64,000 nt of DNA from the NCBI RefSeq assembly GCF_019219065.1, contig NZ_JAHUWK010000012.1:124001-188000 (forward strand), read 5' to 3'. Numbering within the stretch: the stretch's first letter is position 1; each line of letters begins with the position of its first letter. Positions 1-9,482 of the stretch are shown in pieces. The notes beneath the pieces were generated by a model. That model was not told the origin of the DNA and searched no databases. It saw nothing but the letters and a program-made list of their open reading frames with translations. The stretch comes from Duganella sp. sic0402. Its GTDB lineage: Bacteria; Pseudomonadota; Gammaproteobacteria; Burkholderiales; Burkholderiaceae_D. The position numbers and the translations under genes were made by a program.

Positions 1-414
1 GATCCCCGCGTCTACGCAGTGGGCGAGTGCGTGCAGCACCGCAGCGCCACCTTTGGCCTGGTCGCGCCGATCTGGGATCAGGCGCGTGTCTGCGGCGCGC
101 ACCTGGCCGGCGCCGGTGTGCGCCGCTATGTGCAGCAAACCTCGCCGACGCGGCTAAAAGTGACCGGCGTCGATTTGTACTCGGTTGGCGACTTCATCGG
201 CGGCGAAGGCAGCGAAGACCTGGTACTGCGCGATGCGCGCCGTGGCGTCTACAAGCGGCTGGTGTTGAAGGACAACCGCGTCACCGGCGCGGTGCTGTAT
301 GGCGACGTCAAGGACGGCCCGTGGTACTTCAACCTGATCCAGAGCCGCAGCGACATTACGCCGATCCGGCAAACCCTGTTATTTGGCGAAGCCTTGTCTA
401 ACCGGGCCGCCTGA
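1..414 (+). CDS. FAD-dependent NAD(P)H oxidoreductase, C-terminal part (nitrate reductase electron-transfer partner)
   Basis: Partial gene whose 5' end lies before the window; 137 codons are visible. It opens with VYAVGECVQH, the conserved stretch near the second nucleotide-binding fold of NirB/NasC-type pyridine nucleotide-disulfide oxidoreductases, where the acidic residue contacts FAD. About 100 further residues follow and the protein stops without the BFD and siroheme domains of full NirB, so it looks like a stand-alone FAD reductase. It ends 9 nt before nasA. The expected job, inferred from the family and from this neighbour, is passing electrons from NAD(P)H to the nitrate reductase. 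The exact subunit name is uncertain because the N-terminal half is missing. Confidence 0.75.
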   Translation, partial: DPRVYAVGECVQHRSATFGLVAPIWDQARVCGAHLAGAGVRRYVQQTSPTRLKVTGVDLYSVGDFIGGEGSEDLVLRDARRGVYKRLVLKDNRVTGAVLYGDVKDGPWYFNLIQSRSDITPIRQTLLFGEALSNRAA

Positions 415-423
415 AGGAATATC

Positions 424-3147
424 TTGAACCTGTCCACCGACCATCTGGCTATCCGTACCACCTGTGCCTACTGCGGCGTCGGCTGCGGCGTGCAGGCCAC
501 GCCGAAGGGTGACGGCACCTTCGCCATCGCCGGTGACAAGCAGCATCCTGCCAATATGGGCCGTCTGTGCGTGAAAGGCTCGGCGCTGGGTGAAACCGTG
601 GGACTGGAAGGCCGCCTGCTTTACCCGCAAGTACGCGAAGCCGATGGACTGCGCCGCGTATCGTGGGATCAGGCGCTGGACAAGGTGGCCGGCGAGTGGC
701 AGCGCATCATCGCCGAACATGGCCCTGACGCAGTGGCGCTGTATGTCTCCGGCCAGCTGCTGACCGAGGACTACTACGTCGCCAACAAACTGATGAAGGG
801 CTATGTCGGCAGTGCCAATATCGACACCAACTCGCGCCTGTGCATGTCGTCCGCCGTAGCGGGCTACAAGCGCGCCTTTGGCGAAGACCTGGTGCCGGTC
901 TGCTACGAAGACCTGGAACTGGCCGATATGATTGTGCTGGTCGGCTCCAACACGGCGTGGTGCCACCCCATCCTGTTCCAGCGCATCTTGAAGGCGAAAG
1001 AAGCGCGCCCGGAAATGAAGCTGGTGGTGATCGATCCGCGCCGCACCGCCACCTGCGAGCTGGCTGACCTGCACCTGCCGGTCAAGGCGGGCACCGATGT
1101 GTGGCTGTTCAATGGCTTGCTGAGCTATCTGTCACGCATCGGCGCCGTCGACCCGCGTTTCATCGAACAGCACACCAACGGCTTTGAAGCGGCGCTGGAC
1201 GTTGCGCATGCCGATTGCGCCGATCCTGCCGTGGTAGCCAAGATCTGCCGTATCGATCTGCCGTTGCTGCTGGAGTTCTACGAACTGTTCGCCGCCACCA
1301 GCAAGACCATTACGGCCTACTCGATGGGCGTGAATCAATCGTCGGCCGGCACCGACAAGGCCAACGCCATCATCAACTGCCACCTGGTCGGCGGGCGTAT
1401 CGGCAAGCCGGGCATGGGCCCGTTCTCGATCACCGGCCAGCCGAATGCCATGGGCGGGCGCGAAGTCGGCGGGCTTGCCAATATGCTGGCTGCGCACATG
1501 GACCTGGAGCGCGCCGAGCATCGGGACGTGGTGCAGACGTTCTGGGAATCGCCAGCCATGGCCGACAAAGGCGGCCTGAAAGCGGTGGATCTGTTCAACG
1601 CGATTGAAGAAGGCAAGGTCAAATCGGTGTGGGTGATCGCCACCAACCCCGTGGTCAGCATGCCGGATGCGGACCAGGTGCGACGCGCGCTGGGCAAGTG
1701 CGAGCTGGTGATCTCATCCGACATCATGCAGGATACCGACACCACCGTGTATGCCGACGTGCTGCTGCCGGCGCTGGGCTGGGGCGAAAAGGATGGCACG
1801 GTGACCAACTCCGAACGCCGCATTTCGCGCCAGCGCGCCTTCCTGGATGCACCGGGCGAGGCGCTGCCGGATTGGAAGATTCTGTCGCTGTTCGCGCAGC
1901 GCATGGGCTATCAGGGTTTCGATTTCTCCGGCCAGCACGCGGTGTTCGACGAGCATGCGCGCCTGAGCGGTTTCCGCAATAGCGTGGACGATGTACCGCG
2001 CGCTTTCGATATGTCCGGCCTCGCAGGTCTCAATCAGCGCGCGTACGATGAACTGGCGCCGACGCAGTGGCCGGCGCGCCGAACTGCCGGCGGTACACTG
2101 CGCATTGATGCGCGTCTGTTCGAGGATGGCGTGTTCGCGCATGCTGATGGCAAGGCGCGCTTTATCGCCACCGCGCCGCGCCTGCCGCGCCACGCTGTCA
2201 GCGAAGATTATCCGCTGTCGCTGAATACCGGCCGGGTGCGCGACCAGTGGCATACGATGACGCGCACCGGCAAGTCCGCCACGCTGGCCGATCATATCGC
2301 TGAATCCTTCGTCGATATGCACCCGCAGGATGCCTTGCTAAGCGGGGTGAAAGAGGGCGAGCTGGCGCGCATTACTTCCGACTGGGGCGCAATGGTGGCA
2401 CGCGTGCAGCACGGTGGCGGCATCCCGCGTGGCAGTGTGTTCATTCCCATCCACTGGAACGACCAGACCGCGTCCGACGCGCGCGTGGGCGCAGTGGTTA
2501 ATCCGGTGGTGGACCCGGTATCCGGCGAGCCTGAGTTCAAGCACACCCCGGTGCGGGTCGAGCAGTTCCGCGTCAACTGGCATGGCTTCATCCTGAGCCG
2601 CGATGCGCTGAACCTCGACAGCATCGCGCACTGGACCCGTATTCAGGGCCGCGAATTCGCGCGCTACGAGCTGGCGGGCCGTAACACCGTCAAGAACTAT
2701 CCGGAATGGTCGCGCGCGCTGCTGGGCGTAAGCGATCCCGATGCCGATTGGCTGGAGTATGAAGACAAGACTGCCGGCGTGTACCGTGCCGTGCATGTGG
2801 TGAATGACCGCATTGAACAGTGCATCTTTATGTCGCCGCGCCAGGATATGCCGTCACGCGCGTGGCTGGCCAGCCTGTTTGTCAAAGAGGCGCTGAGCGA
2901 GATCGACCGCGTCGGCCTGCTGGTCGGCATACCGGTGGAGAAGGGCGCCGATACCGGGCCGACAGTGTGCTCGTGCTTTGGCGTCGGCCGCAACACCATC
3001 TGCAACGCCATCCTCGAAAAAGACCTGAAGACGGTGCCGGAGGTAACCGCCTGCCTGAAGGCTGGCGGCAACTGCGGTTCCTGTGTCCCGGAAATCAAGA
3101 AGATCCTGGTCCAGACACGCGTGGAGGCAGAGGAGGCAAGGTTGTGA
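424..3147 (+). CDS. nasA: Assimilatory nitrate reductase catalytic subunit
   Basis: Molybdopterin oxidoreductase of 907 residues that reduces nitrate to nitrite in the cytoplasm. A [4Fe-4S] site is visible as C14, C17, C21 and C49, and C140 in the LCMSS motif is the likely molybdenum ligand. The C-terminus carries a BFD-like [2Fe-2S] module with a C849-x-C851 pair and a C884-x2-C887 pair, as in NasA proteins fed by a separate FAD reductase. The start is TTG, preceded by AAGGAA at a suitable distance; no in-frame ATG gives a full iron-sulfur site. It is probably cotranscribed with the FAD reductase just upstream. The two genes fit an NADH-dependent assimilatory enzyme. Confidence 0.95.
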   Translation: MNLSTDHLAIRTTCAYCGVGCGVQATPKGDGTFAIAGDKQHPANMGRLCVKGSALGETVGLEGRLLYPQVREADGLRRVSWDQALDKVAGEWQRIIAEHGPDAVALYVSGQLLTEDYYVANKLMKGYVGSANIDTNSRLCMSSAVAGYKRAFGEDLVPVCYEDLELADMIVLVGSNTAWCHPILFQRILKAKEARPEMKLVVIDPRRTATCELADLHLPVKAGTDVWLFNGLLSYLSRIGAVDPRFIEQHTNGFEAALDVAHADCADPAVVAKICRIDLPLLLEFYELFAATSKTITAYSMGVNQSSAGTDKANAIINCHLVGGRIGKPGMGPFSITGQPNAMGGREVGGLANMLAAHMDLERAEHRDVVQTFWESPAMADKGGLKAVDLFNAIEEGKVKSVWVIATNPVVSMPDADQVRRALGKCELVISSDIMQDTDTTVYADVLLPALGWGEKDGTVTNSERRISRQRAFLDAPGEALPDWKILSLFAQRMGYQGFDFSGQHAVFDEHARLSGFRNSVDDVPRAFDMSGLAGLNQRAYDELAPTQWPARRTAGGTLRIDARLFEDGVFAHADGKARFIATAPRLPRHAVSEDYPLSLNTGRVRDQWHTMTRTGKSATLADHIAESFVDMHPQDALLSGVKEGELARITSDWGAMVARVQHGGGIPRGSVFIPIHWNDQTASDARVGAVVNPVVDPVSGEPEFKHTPVRVEQFRVNWHGFILSRDALNLDSIAHWTRIQGREFARYELAGRNTVKNYPEWSRALLGVSDPDADWLEYEDKTAGVYRAVHVVNDRIEQCIFMSPRQDMPSRAWLASLFVKEALSEIDRVGLLVGIPVEKGADTGPTVCSCFGVGRNTICNAILEKDLKTVPEVTACLKAGGNCGSCVPEIKKILVQTRVEAEEARL

Positions 3148-3188
3148 TTATGGTAAGCTAGGCCTGTCGATCGCAAAATGAGTGCCTC

Positions 3189-4559
3189 ATGTCTATCCGT
3201 GAAAACTTCTCCGATGCTGATATGGACCAGTGGCTCAACGATAACCGGGTCACTGAAATTGAATGCCTGGTGCCCGACCTGACGGGCGTGGCGCGCGGGA
3301 AGATTCTGCCGCGTGCCAAATTCACCCAGGACCGTGGCATGCGCATACCGGAAGCGGTGCTGGGCATGACCGTCACCGGTAACTACCCGGTCGAAGATCC
3401 AGCCTACGATCGCGCCATCTCCAACACCGACCGCGATATGATCTTGCGCGCGGACCCCGGCAGCATCACCACCGTTCCGTGGGCCATCGATCCGACCGCG
3501 CAGGTGATCCACGACTGCTATTTCGCCGATGGCACGCTGGTGGACTTCGCACCGCGCTCGGTGCTGCGCCGCGTGCTGAAACTGTATGCGGACAAGGGAT
3601 GGCGCCCGGTTGTCGGGCCGGAGCTGGAGTTCTACCTGACAGAAAAGAATATCGACCCGGACCTGCCGCTGAAAGCACCAGTGGGCCGCAGCGGCCGCGC
3701 CGAAACCACGCGGCAGGTGTACAGCATCGACGCGGTCAACGAATTCGATCCGCTATTCGAGGATATTTACGACTACTGCGCGCTGATGAATCTCGATGTG
3801 GACACGCTGATCCACGAAACCGGCGCCGGTCAGATGGGCCTCAACTTCCAGCATGGGGATGCGATGGCGCTGGCCGACAACGTCTTCTACTTCAAGCGCA
3901 CCTTGCGCGAGGCGGCGCTGAAGCACGATATGTACGCCACCTTCATGGCCAAGCCGATGGGCGGCGAGCCCGGATCGGCCATGCATGTGCACCAGAGCGT
4001 CAGCGACGCCGCCAGCGGCCGCAATATCTTCAGCCAGGCCGACGGTTCGCCGTCGCCGCAATTTCGCCATTACATCGGCGGCCTGCAGCGCTATACGCCG
4101 GCGGCGATGGCGATCCTGGCGCCGTATGTCAACTCCTATCGCCGCATCGTGCGCCACACGGCGGCGCCGATCAACGTCCAGTGGGGCATGGACAACCGCA
4201 CCGTGGGCTTCCGCATCCCGATTTCCGGCGTCGAACAGCGGCGGGTGGAAAACCGCATCATCGGCGCCGACGCCAATCCCTATCTTGGCATTGCGGTGAC
4301 GCTGGCCTGCGGCTATCTGGGGCTGGTCGATCAGCTGGAGCCGACGCCGATGACCACCGGCAGCGCCTATGACCATGCCTACGAGCTGCCGCAAGGGCTG
4401 CCGCAGGCATTGACGCTGCTGCGTCAGGAGGATCGCCTGCGCGATGTGCTGGGCGAGCGCTTTGTCGATGTCTACACCGCCATCAAGGAACTGGAACACC
4501 AGGAGTTCATGACGGTGATCAGCCCGTGGGAGCGGGAACACCTATTGCTGCATGTTTGA
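3189..4559 (+). CDS. puuA: Glutamine synthetase family protein, gamma-glutamylpolyamine synthetase (copy 1)
   Basis: 456 residues, full length for PuuA/PauA-type enzymes, which join glutamate to putrescine or another polyamine using ATP in the first step of the glutamylated putrescine pathway. Visible family motifs are ELEFYL (metal and ATP site), GAGQMGLN, GSAMHVHQS, and NRTVGFRIP followed by RVENRIIGADANPY. The protein is strikingly like the copy at 9483 (10 differences in the first 60 residues). It lies 41 nt after nasA, but its function ties it to the polyamine genes downstream. A true ammonia-assimilating GlnA is less likely given this context and sequence. Confidence 0.85.
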   Translation: MSIRENFSDADMDQWLNDNRVTEIECLVPDLTGVARGKILPRAKFTQDRGMRIPEAVLGMTVTGNYPVEDPAYDRAISNTDRDMILRADPGSITTVPWAIDPTAQVIHDCYFADGTLVDFAPRSVLRRVLKLYADKGWRPVVGPELEFYLTEKNIDPDLPLKAPVGRSGRAETTRQVYSIDAVNEFDPLFEDIYDYCALMNLDVDTLIHETGAGQMGLNFQHGDAMALADNVFYFKRTLREAALKHDMYATFMAKPMGGEPGSAMHVHQSVSDAASGRNIFSQADGSPSPQFRHYIGGLQRYTPAAMAILAPYVNSYRRIVRHTAAPINVQWGMDNRTVGFRIPISGVEQRRVENRIIGADANPYLGIAVTLACGYLGLVDQLEPTPMTTGSAYDHAYELPQGLPQALTLLRQEDRLRDVLGERFVDVYTAIKELEHQEFMTVISPWEREHLLLHV

Positions 4560-4560
4560 G

Positions 4561-4588
4561 TTGTCTTGGCCTCTGCTGGCTTTATAAT
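4561..4588 (+). promoter_or_regulatory. Candidate sigma-70 promoter for potGHI
   Basis: TTGTCT at 4561-4566 and a perfect TATAAT at 4583-4588 are separated by 16 nt. They sit in the AT-richer gap between the synthetase gene and the ATPase gene, which starts at 4627. The -10 box is exact and the -35 box matches 4 of 6 positions. Confidence 0.5.
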
Positions 4589-4626
4589 CACCGGTTTGGC
4601 AAATATTATTTTATCCTTTTAATAAC

Positions 4627-5754
4627 ATGACCATAGAGCGAGCCGCTGAACCTTTCCTCCTGATCCGCAACCTGGTGAAGGAATTTGACACCGTCCGCGC
4701 CGTCAACGACGTGTCGGTGGGGATCAACAAGGGCGAAATCTTCGCGCTGCTGGGAAGTTCGGGCTGCGGCAAATCGACGCTGCTGCGCATGCTGGCCGGC
4801 TTTGAAACGCCGACCTCGGGCAGCATCACGCTGGCCGGGCAGGATATTGTCAGCGTGCCGCCGTATCAGCGTCCTATCAACATGATGTTCCAGTCGTACG
4901 CGCTGTTCCCGCACCTGTCGGTATGGGACAACATTGCCTTCGGCCTGCGCCGCGACGGCCTGCCAAAAGCCGAAATCGCCGACCGCGTGGAAAAGATGCT
5001 GTCGCTGGTGCAGCTGACCGAGTACGCCAAGCGCAAACCGCACCAGCTGTCGGGCGGCCAGCAGCAGCGCGTGGCGCTGGCGCGTTCGCTGGCCAAGCGT
5101 CCGCAGTTGCTGCTGCTGGACGAGCCGCTGGGCGCGCTGGACAAAAAACTGCGCGAGCGCACGCAGATGGAACTGGTCAGCATTATTGAGGAAGTGGGCG
5201 TGACCTGCGTGATGGTGACGCACGACCAGGACGAAGCCATGAGCATGGCCACCCGCATCGCCGTCATGAGCGCCGGCCGCATCCTGCAAGTGGGTGCGCC
5301 GGATGAAATCTATGAAACGCCGAATTGCCGCTTCGTTGCGGACTTCATCGGCAGCGTCAATCTGTTCAACGGCGCGGTGGCGGAAGATGAGGCGGACCAC
5401 GTCATTGTCGATACACCGGAAGGCAAGCATTACGTCACCCACGGCATCACCGGCACCATGGGCATGCCGGTGTCGGTTGCCGTGCGTCCCGAGAAGATCG
5501 CGGTGCAGGTGGAGGCGCCAACGCAGGAGCAGCGCGCCAAGGCGGCCGAGCATGGCTACAACTGCGTGCAGGGCGTGATTACTGGCGTGTCCTACTTCGG
5601 CAACGAAACCAGCTACCACATCACTCTGGACAGCGGCATGGTGCTGAAAGCTTCGCGTACCAATGTCGCGCGTCACGATGACGTGGCGCTCAAGCGCGAC
5701 CAGCGCGTGTATGCCTGGTGGGATGGTTCCGACGTTGTCGTGCTGACCAGCTAA
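4627..5754 (+). CDS. potG: Putrescine ABC transporter ATP-binding protein
   Basis: 375 residues, very close in length and sequence to enterobacterial PotG. The Walker A motif GSSGCGKST lies near residues 40-48, the signature LSGGQQQR near 140, Walker B LLLLDEPLGALD just after, and the His-loop VTHDQDEAM follows. The C-terminal third is the TOBE-type regulatory domain of the MalK/PotA class. It should power import through the two permeases encoded next. The putrescine-specific assignment rests on resemblance to PotG and on the catabolic neighbours. Confidence 0.9.
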   Translation: MTIERAAEPFLLIRNLVKEFDTVRAVNDVSVGINKGEIFALLGSSGCGKSTLLRMLAGFETPTSGSITLAGQDIVSVPPYQRPINMMFQSYALFPHLSVWDNIAFGLRRDGLPKAEIADRVEKMLSLVQLTEYAKRKPHQLSGGQQQRVALARSLAKRPQLLLLDEPLGALDKKLRERTQMELVSIIEEVGVTCVMVTHDQDEAMSMATRIAVMSAGRILQVGAPDEIYETPNCRFVADFIGSVNLFNGAVAEDEADHVIVDTPEGKHYVTHGITGTMGMPVSVAVRPEKIAVQVEAPTQEQRAKAAEHGYNCVQGVITGVSYFGNETSYHITLDSGMVLKASRTNVARHDDVALKRDQRVYAWWDGSDVVVLTS

Positions 5755-5765
5755 GGCGCGCGCTC

Positions 5766-6671
5766 ATGAAATTTCTGAAGAATCTGTTCCAGCATCCGGG
5801 CCGCGCCGTGGTCATCGGCGTGCCTTTCGTGTGGCTGGCGTTTGCTTTCCTGATTCCGTTTCTGATCGTCTTGCGGATCAGCTTCGTGGACCTGGACAGC
5901 GGCGATGGCGGCCCGTTCGGCACGCTGGTGACGCTGGCTGATGGCGTGCTGACGCTGAAGGTCAAGATCGCCAACTACCTGTATATCGCGCAGGATGAGC
6001 TGTACGCGATCACTTACCTGAATTCGCTGAAGTTCGCGGCGATTACGGCGGCGCTGTGCCTGGCCATCGGCTACCCGTTCGCCTACTTCATGGCGCGCGC
6101 CAAGCCGGCCATCCGCCCGGTGCTGCTGATGCTGGTGATGATGCCGTTCTGGACTTCCTTCCTGCTGCGTATCTACGCATGGAAGGGCATCCTGGCGAAT
6201 CACGGCATTCTGAATAGCTTGCTGCTGAATCTGGGCGTGATCTCCGAGCCGCTGCATCTGATGAACACCCAGTTCTCGCTGATTATCGGCATGGTCTACG
6301 CCTATCTGCCGTTCATGATCCTGCCGCTGTACGCGAATCTGGTGAAGATGGATGTGCGCTACCTGGAGGCGGCTGCCGACCTTGGCGCGACGCCGTGGCA
6401 GACGTTCTGGCGCATCACCGTGCCGCTGTCGAAGTCCGGCATCATCGCGGGCACCATGCTGGTGTTCATTCCGGCGATCGGCGAGTACGTGATTCCCGAG
6501 TTGCTCGGTGGTCCGGAGACGCTGATGATCGGCCGCCAGCTGTGGGATGAATTCTTTACCAATAACGATTGGCCGCTGGCGTCCTCGGTGACGGTGGTGG
6601 TGATCCTGCTGATCCTTGTGCCGATGGCGATCTTTAATAAATACCAGGCAGACCAGGAGGCCCGCAAATGA
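5766..6671 (+). CDS. potH: Putrescine ABC transporter permease
   Basis: 301-residue inner-membrane protein with about six hydrophobic segments, resembling PotH along its whole length. The EAA loop that contacts the ATPase is visible as EAAADLGATPWQTF. The ATG at 5766 is chosen because upstream codons overlap the ATPase gene and are not hydrophobic; the gap to potG is 11 nt. The stop overlaps the start of the second permease (ATGA), so the two are translationally coupled. Confidence 0.9.
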   Translation: MKFLKNLFQHPGRAVVIGVPFVWLAFAFLIPFLIVLRISFVDLDSGDGGPFGTLVTLADGVLTLKVKIANYLYIAQDELYAITYLNSLKFAAITAALCLAIGYPFAYFMARAKPAIRPVLLMLVMMPFWTSFLLRIYAWKGILANHGILNSLLLNLGVISEPLHLMNTQFSLIIGMVYAYLPFMILPLYANLVKMDVRYLEAAADLGATPWQTFWRITVPLSKSGIIAGTMLVFIPAIGEYVIPELLGGPETLMIGRQLWDEFFTNNDWPLASSVTVVVILLILVPMAIFNKYQADQEARK

Positions 6672-7504
6672 CCCAGTTCCTGCATCGCTGGTTCGGGCGC
6701 GGCTGGCTCTCGCTGGGCTATCTGTTCCTGTACATCCCGATTGTTGTTTTGGTGGTGTTCTCGTTTAACAGCTCGCGCCAGGACATGGTGTGGAGCGGCT
6801 TCTCGCTGCAATGGTATGCGGCGCTGCTGAATGACCAGGAGATCATCAGCGGCTTTGGCCTGTCGCTGCGGATTGCGCTGCTGACGGCGTGCGGTTCGGT
6901 GATCCTGGGGACGTTTGCCGCCTTTGTGCTGGACCGCTATCAGCGTTTCAGCGGACGCACGCTATTCACTGGCATGGTGAGTGCGCCGCTGGTAATGCCG
7001 GAAGTGATTATCGGCCTGTCGCTGCTGCTGATGCTGGTGTCGGTGCAGAAGATGTTTGGCTTCCCGGAGCGCGGTTTGGTGACGATCTGGCTGGGCCACA
7101 CGCTGCTGGGCATGGCGTATGCGACGGTAGTCATCCAGTCGCGCCTGCGCGAGATGAACAAGTCGCTGGAAGAGGCGGCGATGGACCTGGGCTGCCGTCC
7201 GTTCCAGGTGTTCTTCCTGGTGACGCTGCCGAACATCAAGCAGGCCTTGGGTTCGGCGTGGCTGCTGACCTTCACGCTGTCGCTGGATGATGTGGTGTTG
7301 TCGGCTTTCCTGTCCGGTCCTGGATCGTCGACCATGCCGATTGTGATTTTCTCTCGCGCGCGCCTCGGGCTTGACCCTCGCGTGAATGCGGTGGCGGCGC
7401 TGACGATACTGGTAGTGTCGATAGGCGTGATCGCATCCAGCCTGTACATCGCCCGCGCCGAGCGCCTGCGCTCCAGGCAACTGGCGGCAGCCGTCAAAGG
7501 CTAA
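6668..7504 (+). CDS. potI: Putrescine ABC transporter permease
   Basis: 278 residues, PotI/PotC-like inner-membrane permease with an EAA loop EEAAMDLGCRPFQVF. It pairs with PotH to form the channel. The first hydrophobic helix begins near residue 15. It is the last plus-strand gene of the transporter unit, and its stop codon overlaps the stop codon of the converging MFS gene by 4 nt. No PotF-type periplasmic binding protein is encoded here or nearby, so the binding protein must come from elsewhere in the genome. Confidence 0.9.
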   Translation: MTQFLHRWFGRGWLSLGYLFLYIPIVVLVVFSFNSSRQDMVWSGFSLQWYAALLNDQEIISGFGLSLRIALLTACGSVILGTFAAFVLDRYQRFSGRTLFTGMVSAPLVMPEVIIGLSLLLMLVSVQKMFGFPERGLVTIWLGHTLLGMAYATVVIQSRLREMNKSLEEAAMDLGCRPFQVFFLVTLPNIKQALGSAWLLTFTLSLDDVVLSAFLSGPGSSTMPIVIFSRARLGLDPRVNAVAALTILVVSIGVIASSLYIARAERLRSRQLAAAVKG

Positions 7505-8631
7505 CTCTTGTCCCAGGCGGCGCTGGCGATGAAGATCGCGGCGCCTATCCACAGAACGGCCGGCAGTGCATTCACGCCGGCCGTTTGCATTAATACCCCC
7601 GTCACCAATGGCCCGCCGGCGCTGGTAATGCCCCAGCTGGCGTTGACTACCGCGCTGGCCGCAACCAGCGACTGTCCTTCAAAGCGCTCGCCGCACGCCA
7701 CCAGCGACAGCATGTAGATGGCGCCAGCCACTGCGCCCAGCGCCAGCAGCAAGGTCCACCACAGCCACGGCGTGCCCGCCGCGAACGGCAGCGCCGGCAG
7801 CAGCACACACACCGCGACGCCACAGCCGATATGCACTTTGCGCCGGCCCACGCGGTCCGCCAGCCAGCCGAAGAAGAATTGCAGCGCCGTGTCGCCGACC
7901 AGCACCACCGTGGCCGACAGCACCGCCAGCCCGGTCGCTATGCCGTGACGCATGGCGTACACCGGCAACAGGCTGAGCGCCAGCGTGTCGAACATGGCGA
8001 AGAAAGCCGCGCCGATGGCAATCATCCACATGCGCGGCAGGATGCGTTGCCAGGCCACTGGCGCCTCGTCTTCGTGCTTACGCGTGCCGCCGCTGATCAG
8101 CAGCATGCCGGGCAGCGCAAGCAGGAATAGCGCACCGCACGATGCAAATGGCAACGCCACCTTGCCAGCCAGCGCCGCCACCAGAGCGGGCCCAATCAGC
8201 TGGAACAGCGTAAAGGCCGTGGTATAGATCGCCACCACGCGCCCGCGCGAGTTGGTCGGCGCCAGATTGTTGACCCACGCTTCGCCGATGGTGAACAATA
8301 CGCCCATGCAGGCGCCAAACACAAAGCGCAGCACACCCCAGGCCAGCAGGCTGTCGGTCATTTCCATCAGCGCGGTGGACAGGGCGGCAGTGACGATGGC
8401 GGCGATCATGCAGCCGCGCGGACCATGGCCTGCCACCCAGCGCGACACAAACGGTGCGGCCGCAAGAATGCCTGCCGCGCTGATGGCCGTGATGATGCCG
8501 ATAATGTCTGTGCCCACGCCACGCTGGTCCAGCGTCAAGGCGGTAAGCGGAATGGTGGCGCCGAGCCCAAGGCCGACAACGCCGATGCTGGCGACTAATG
8601 CGATGAAATCGCGCCATGGCATGTTCTTCAT
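7501..8631 (-). CDS. MFS transporter
   Basis: 376-residue major facilitator superfamily protein with about 12 hydrophobic segments. A motif-A-like loop, GWLADRVGRRK, is visible between helices in the second half. It resembles the YcaD/sugar-cation subgroup, but the substrate cannot be read from sequence. It is transcribed against the pot genes and away from the PuuD gene, with which it shares a 68-nt divergent intergenic region. That position suggests an accessory role in amine or amino acid transport, which is inference only. Confidence 0.85.
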   Translation of the reverse strand: MKNMPWRDFIALVASIGVVGLGLGATIPLTALTLDQRGVGTDIIGIITAISAAGILAAAPFVSRWVAGHGPRGCMIAAIVTAALSTALMEMTDSLLAWGVLRFVFGACMGVLFTIGEAWVNNLAPTNSRGRVVAIYTTAFTLFQLIGPALVAALAGKVALPFASCGALFLLALPGMLLISGGTRKHEDEAPVAWQRILPRMWMIAIGAAFFAMFDTLALSLLPVYAMRHGIATGLAVLSATVVLVGDTALQFFFGWLADRVGRRKVHIGCGVAVCVLLPALPFAAGTPWLWWTLLLALGAVAGAIYMLSLVACGERFEGQSLVAASAVVNASWGITSAGGPLVTGVLMQTAGVNALPAVLWIGAAIFIASAAWDKS

Positions 8632-8646
8632 GCGCGAACTCCTGAT

Positions 8647-8675
8647 TTGAGTTCGCCATCATACCAAAATAGGAT
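8647..8675 (+). promoter_or_regulatory. Candidate promoter for the puuD-puuA-spuC-puuC unit
   Basis: TTGAGT at 8647-8652, a 17-nt spacer and TAGGAT at 8670-8675 lie in the divergent gap before the hydrolase gene. Each box matches 4 of 6 consensus positions. The surrounding 8660-8700 is AT-rich and could also hold an operator, but I see no strong palindrome. Confidence 0.35.
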
Positions 8676-8699
8676 TATCATTTATTCAAATCCAAATAG

Positions 8700-9464
8700 A
8701 TGAAAGCTTCTATGCGTAGCCCAATCGTTCTGGTTCCCGCGTGCGTCACTCAAACCGGCGCACATCTGTCTCACACTGCGCACCTCAAGTACGTGGCTGC
8801 CGTTGCGGAAGGCGCACGCTGCACGCCGCTGATCGTACCGGCGCTCGGCGCCGCCACCGACTTTGAAGCCTTGCTTGCTGCGGCCGATGGCGTGATGCTG
8901 ACCGGCTCCCCCTCCAATGTGCACGCCGGCCTGTATGGCGAAGCCGTGCTCGATCCCTCTCTGCCGCAGGACGCGGCGCGCGACGCCACCACCTTGCCGC
9001 TGATACGTGCCGCCATCAAGCGCAGCATTCCGCTGTTTGCCATCTGCCGCGGTTTCCAGGAAATGAACGTGGCGCTGGGTGGCTCACTGCATCAGGCGGT
9101 GCATGGCGTCGCCGGCATGGCCGATCACCGCGAGCGCAAGCACGATACGCTGGACCAGCAATACGCGCCGTCGCATCGCGTGCTGCTGGACCCTGGAGGG
9201 CGCTTGGCGCAGATTCTCCACGGAGCCGCCAGCATCATGGTCAATTCGCTGCACGGGCAGGGCATCCATCGTTTGGCCGCAGGCCTTGCGGTCGAGGCGC
9301 GCGCGGACGATGGACTGGTCGAAGCCTATCGCGTAGAGGACGCCAAAGGATTCACGCTCGCGGTACAGTGGCATCCTGAGTGGCGCTTTTCCGAGAATCC
9401 GGACTCCGTCAAATTATTCAGAGCCTTTGGCGACGCCTGTCGCGCCTACAAGGCCGCCCGATAA
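8700..9464 (+). CDS. puuD: Gamma-glutamyl-gamma-aminobutyrate hydrolase
   Basis: 254 residues, class I glutamine amidotransferase fold of the peptidase C26 type. The nucleophile Cys lies in FAICRGFQEMN and the His-Glu pair in VQWHPEW. In the pathway it splits gamma-glutamyl-GABA into glutamate and GABA. The ATG at 8700 is taken as start, but the ATG at 8712 has a better-placed purine-rich stretch and is possible. It heads a plus-strand run of four polyamine genes. Confidence 0.9.
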   Translation: MKASMRSPIVLVPACVTQTGAHLSHTAHLKYVAAVAEGARCTPLIVPALGAATDFEALLAAADGVMLTGSPSNVHAGLYGEAVLDPSLPQDAARDATTLPLIRAAIKRSIPLFAICRGFQEMNVALGGSLHQAVHGVAGMADHRERKHDTLDQQYAPSHRVLLDPGGRLAQILHGAASIMVNSLHGQGIHRLAAGLAVEARADDGLVEAYRVEDAKGFTLAVQWHPEWRFSENPDSVKLFRAFGDACRAYKAAR

Positions 9465-9482
9465 CAACAACGAGAGAAGCAA

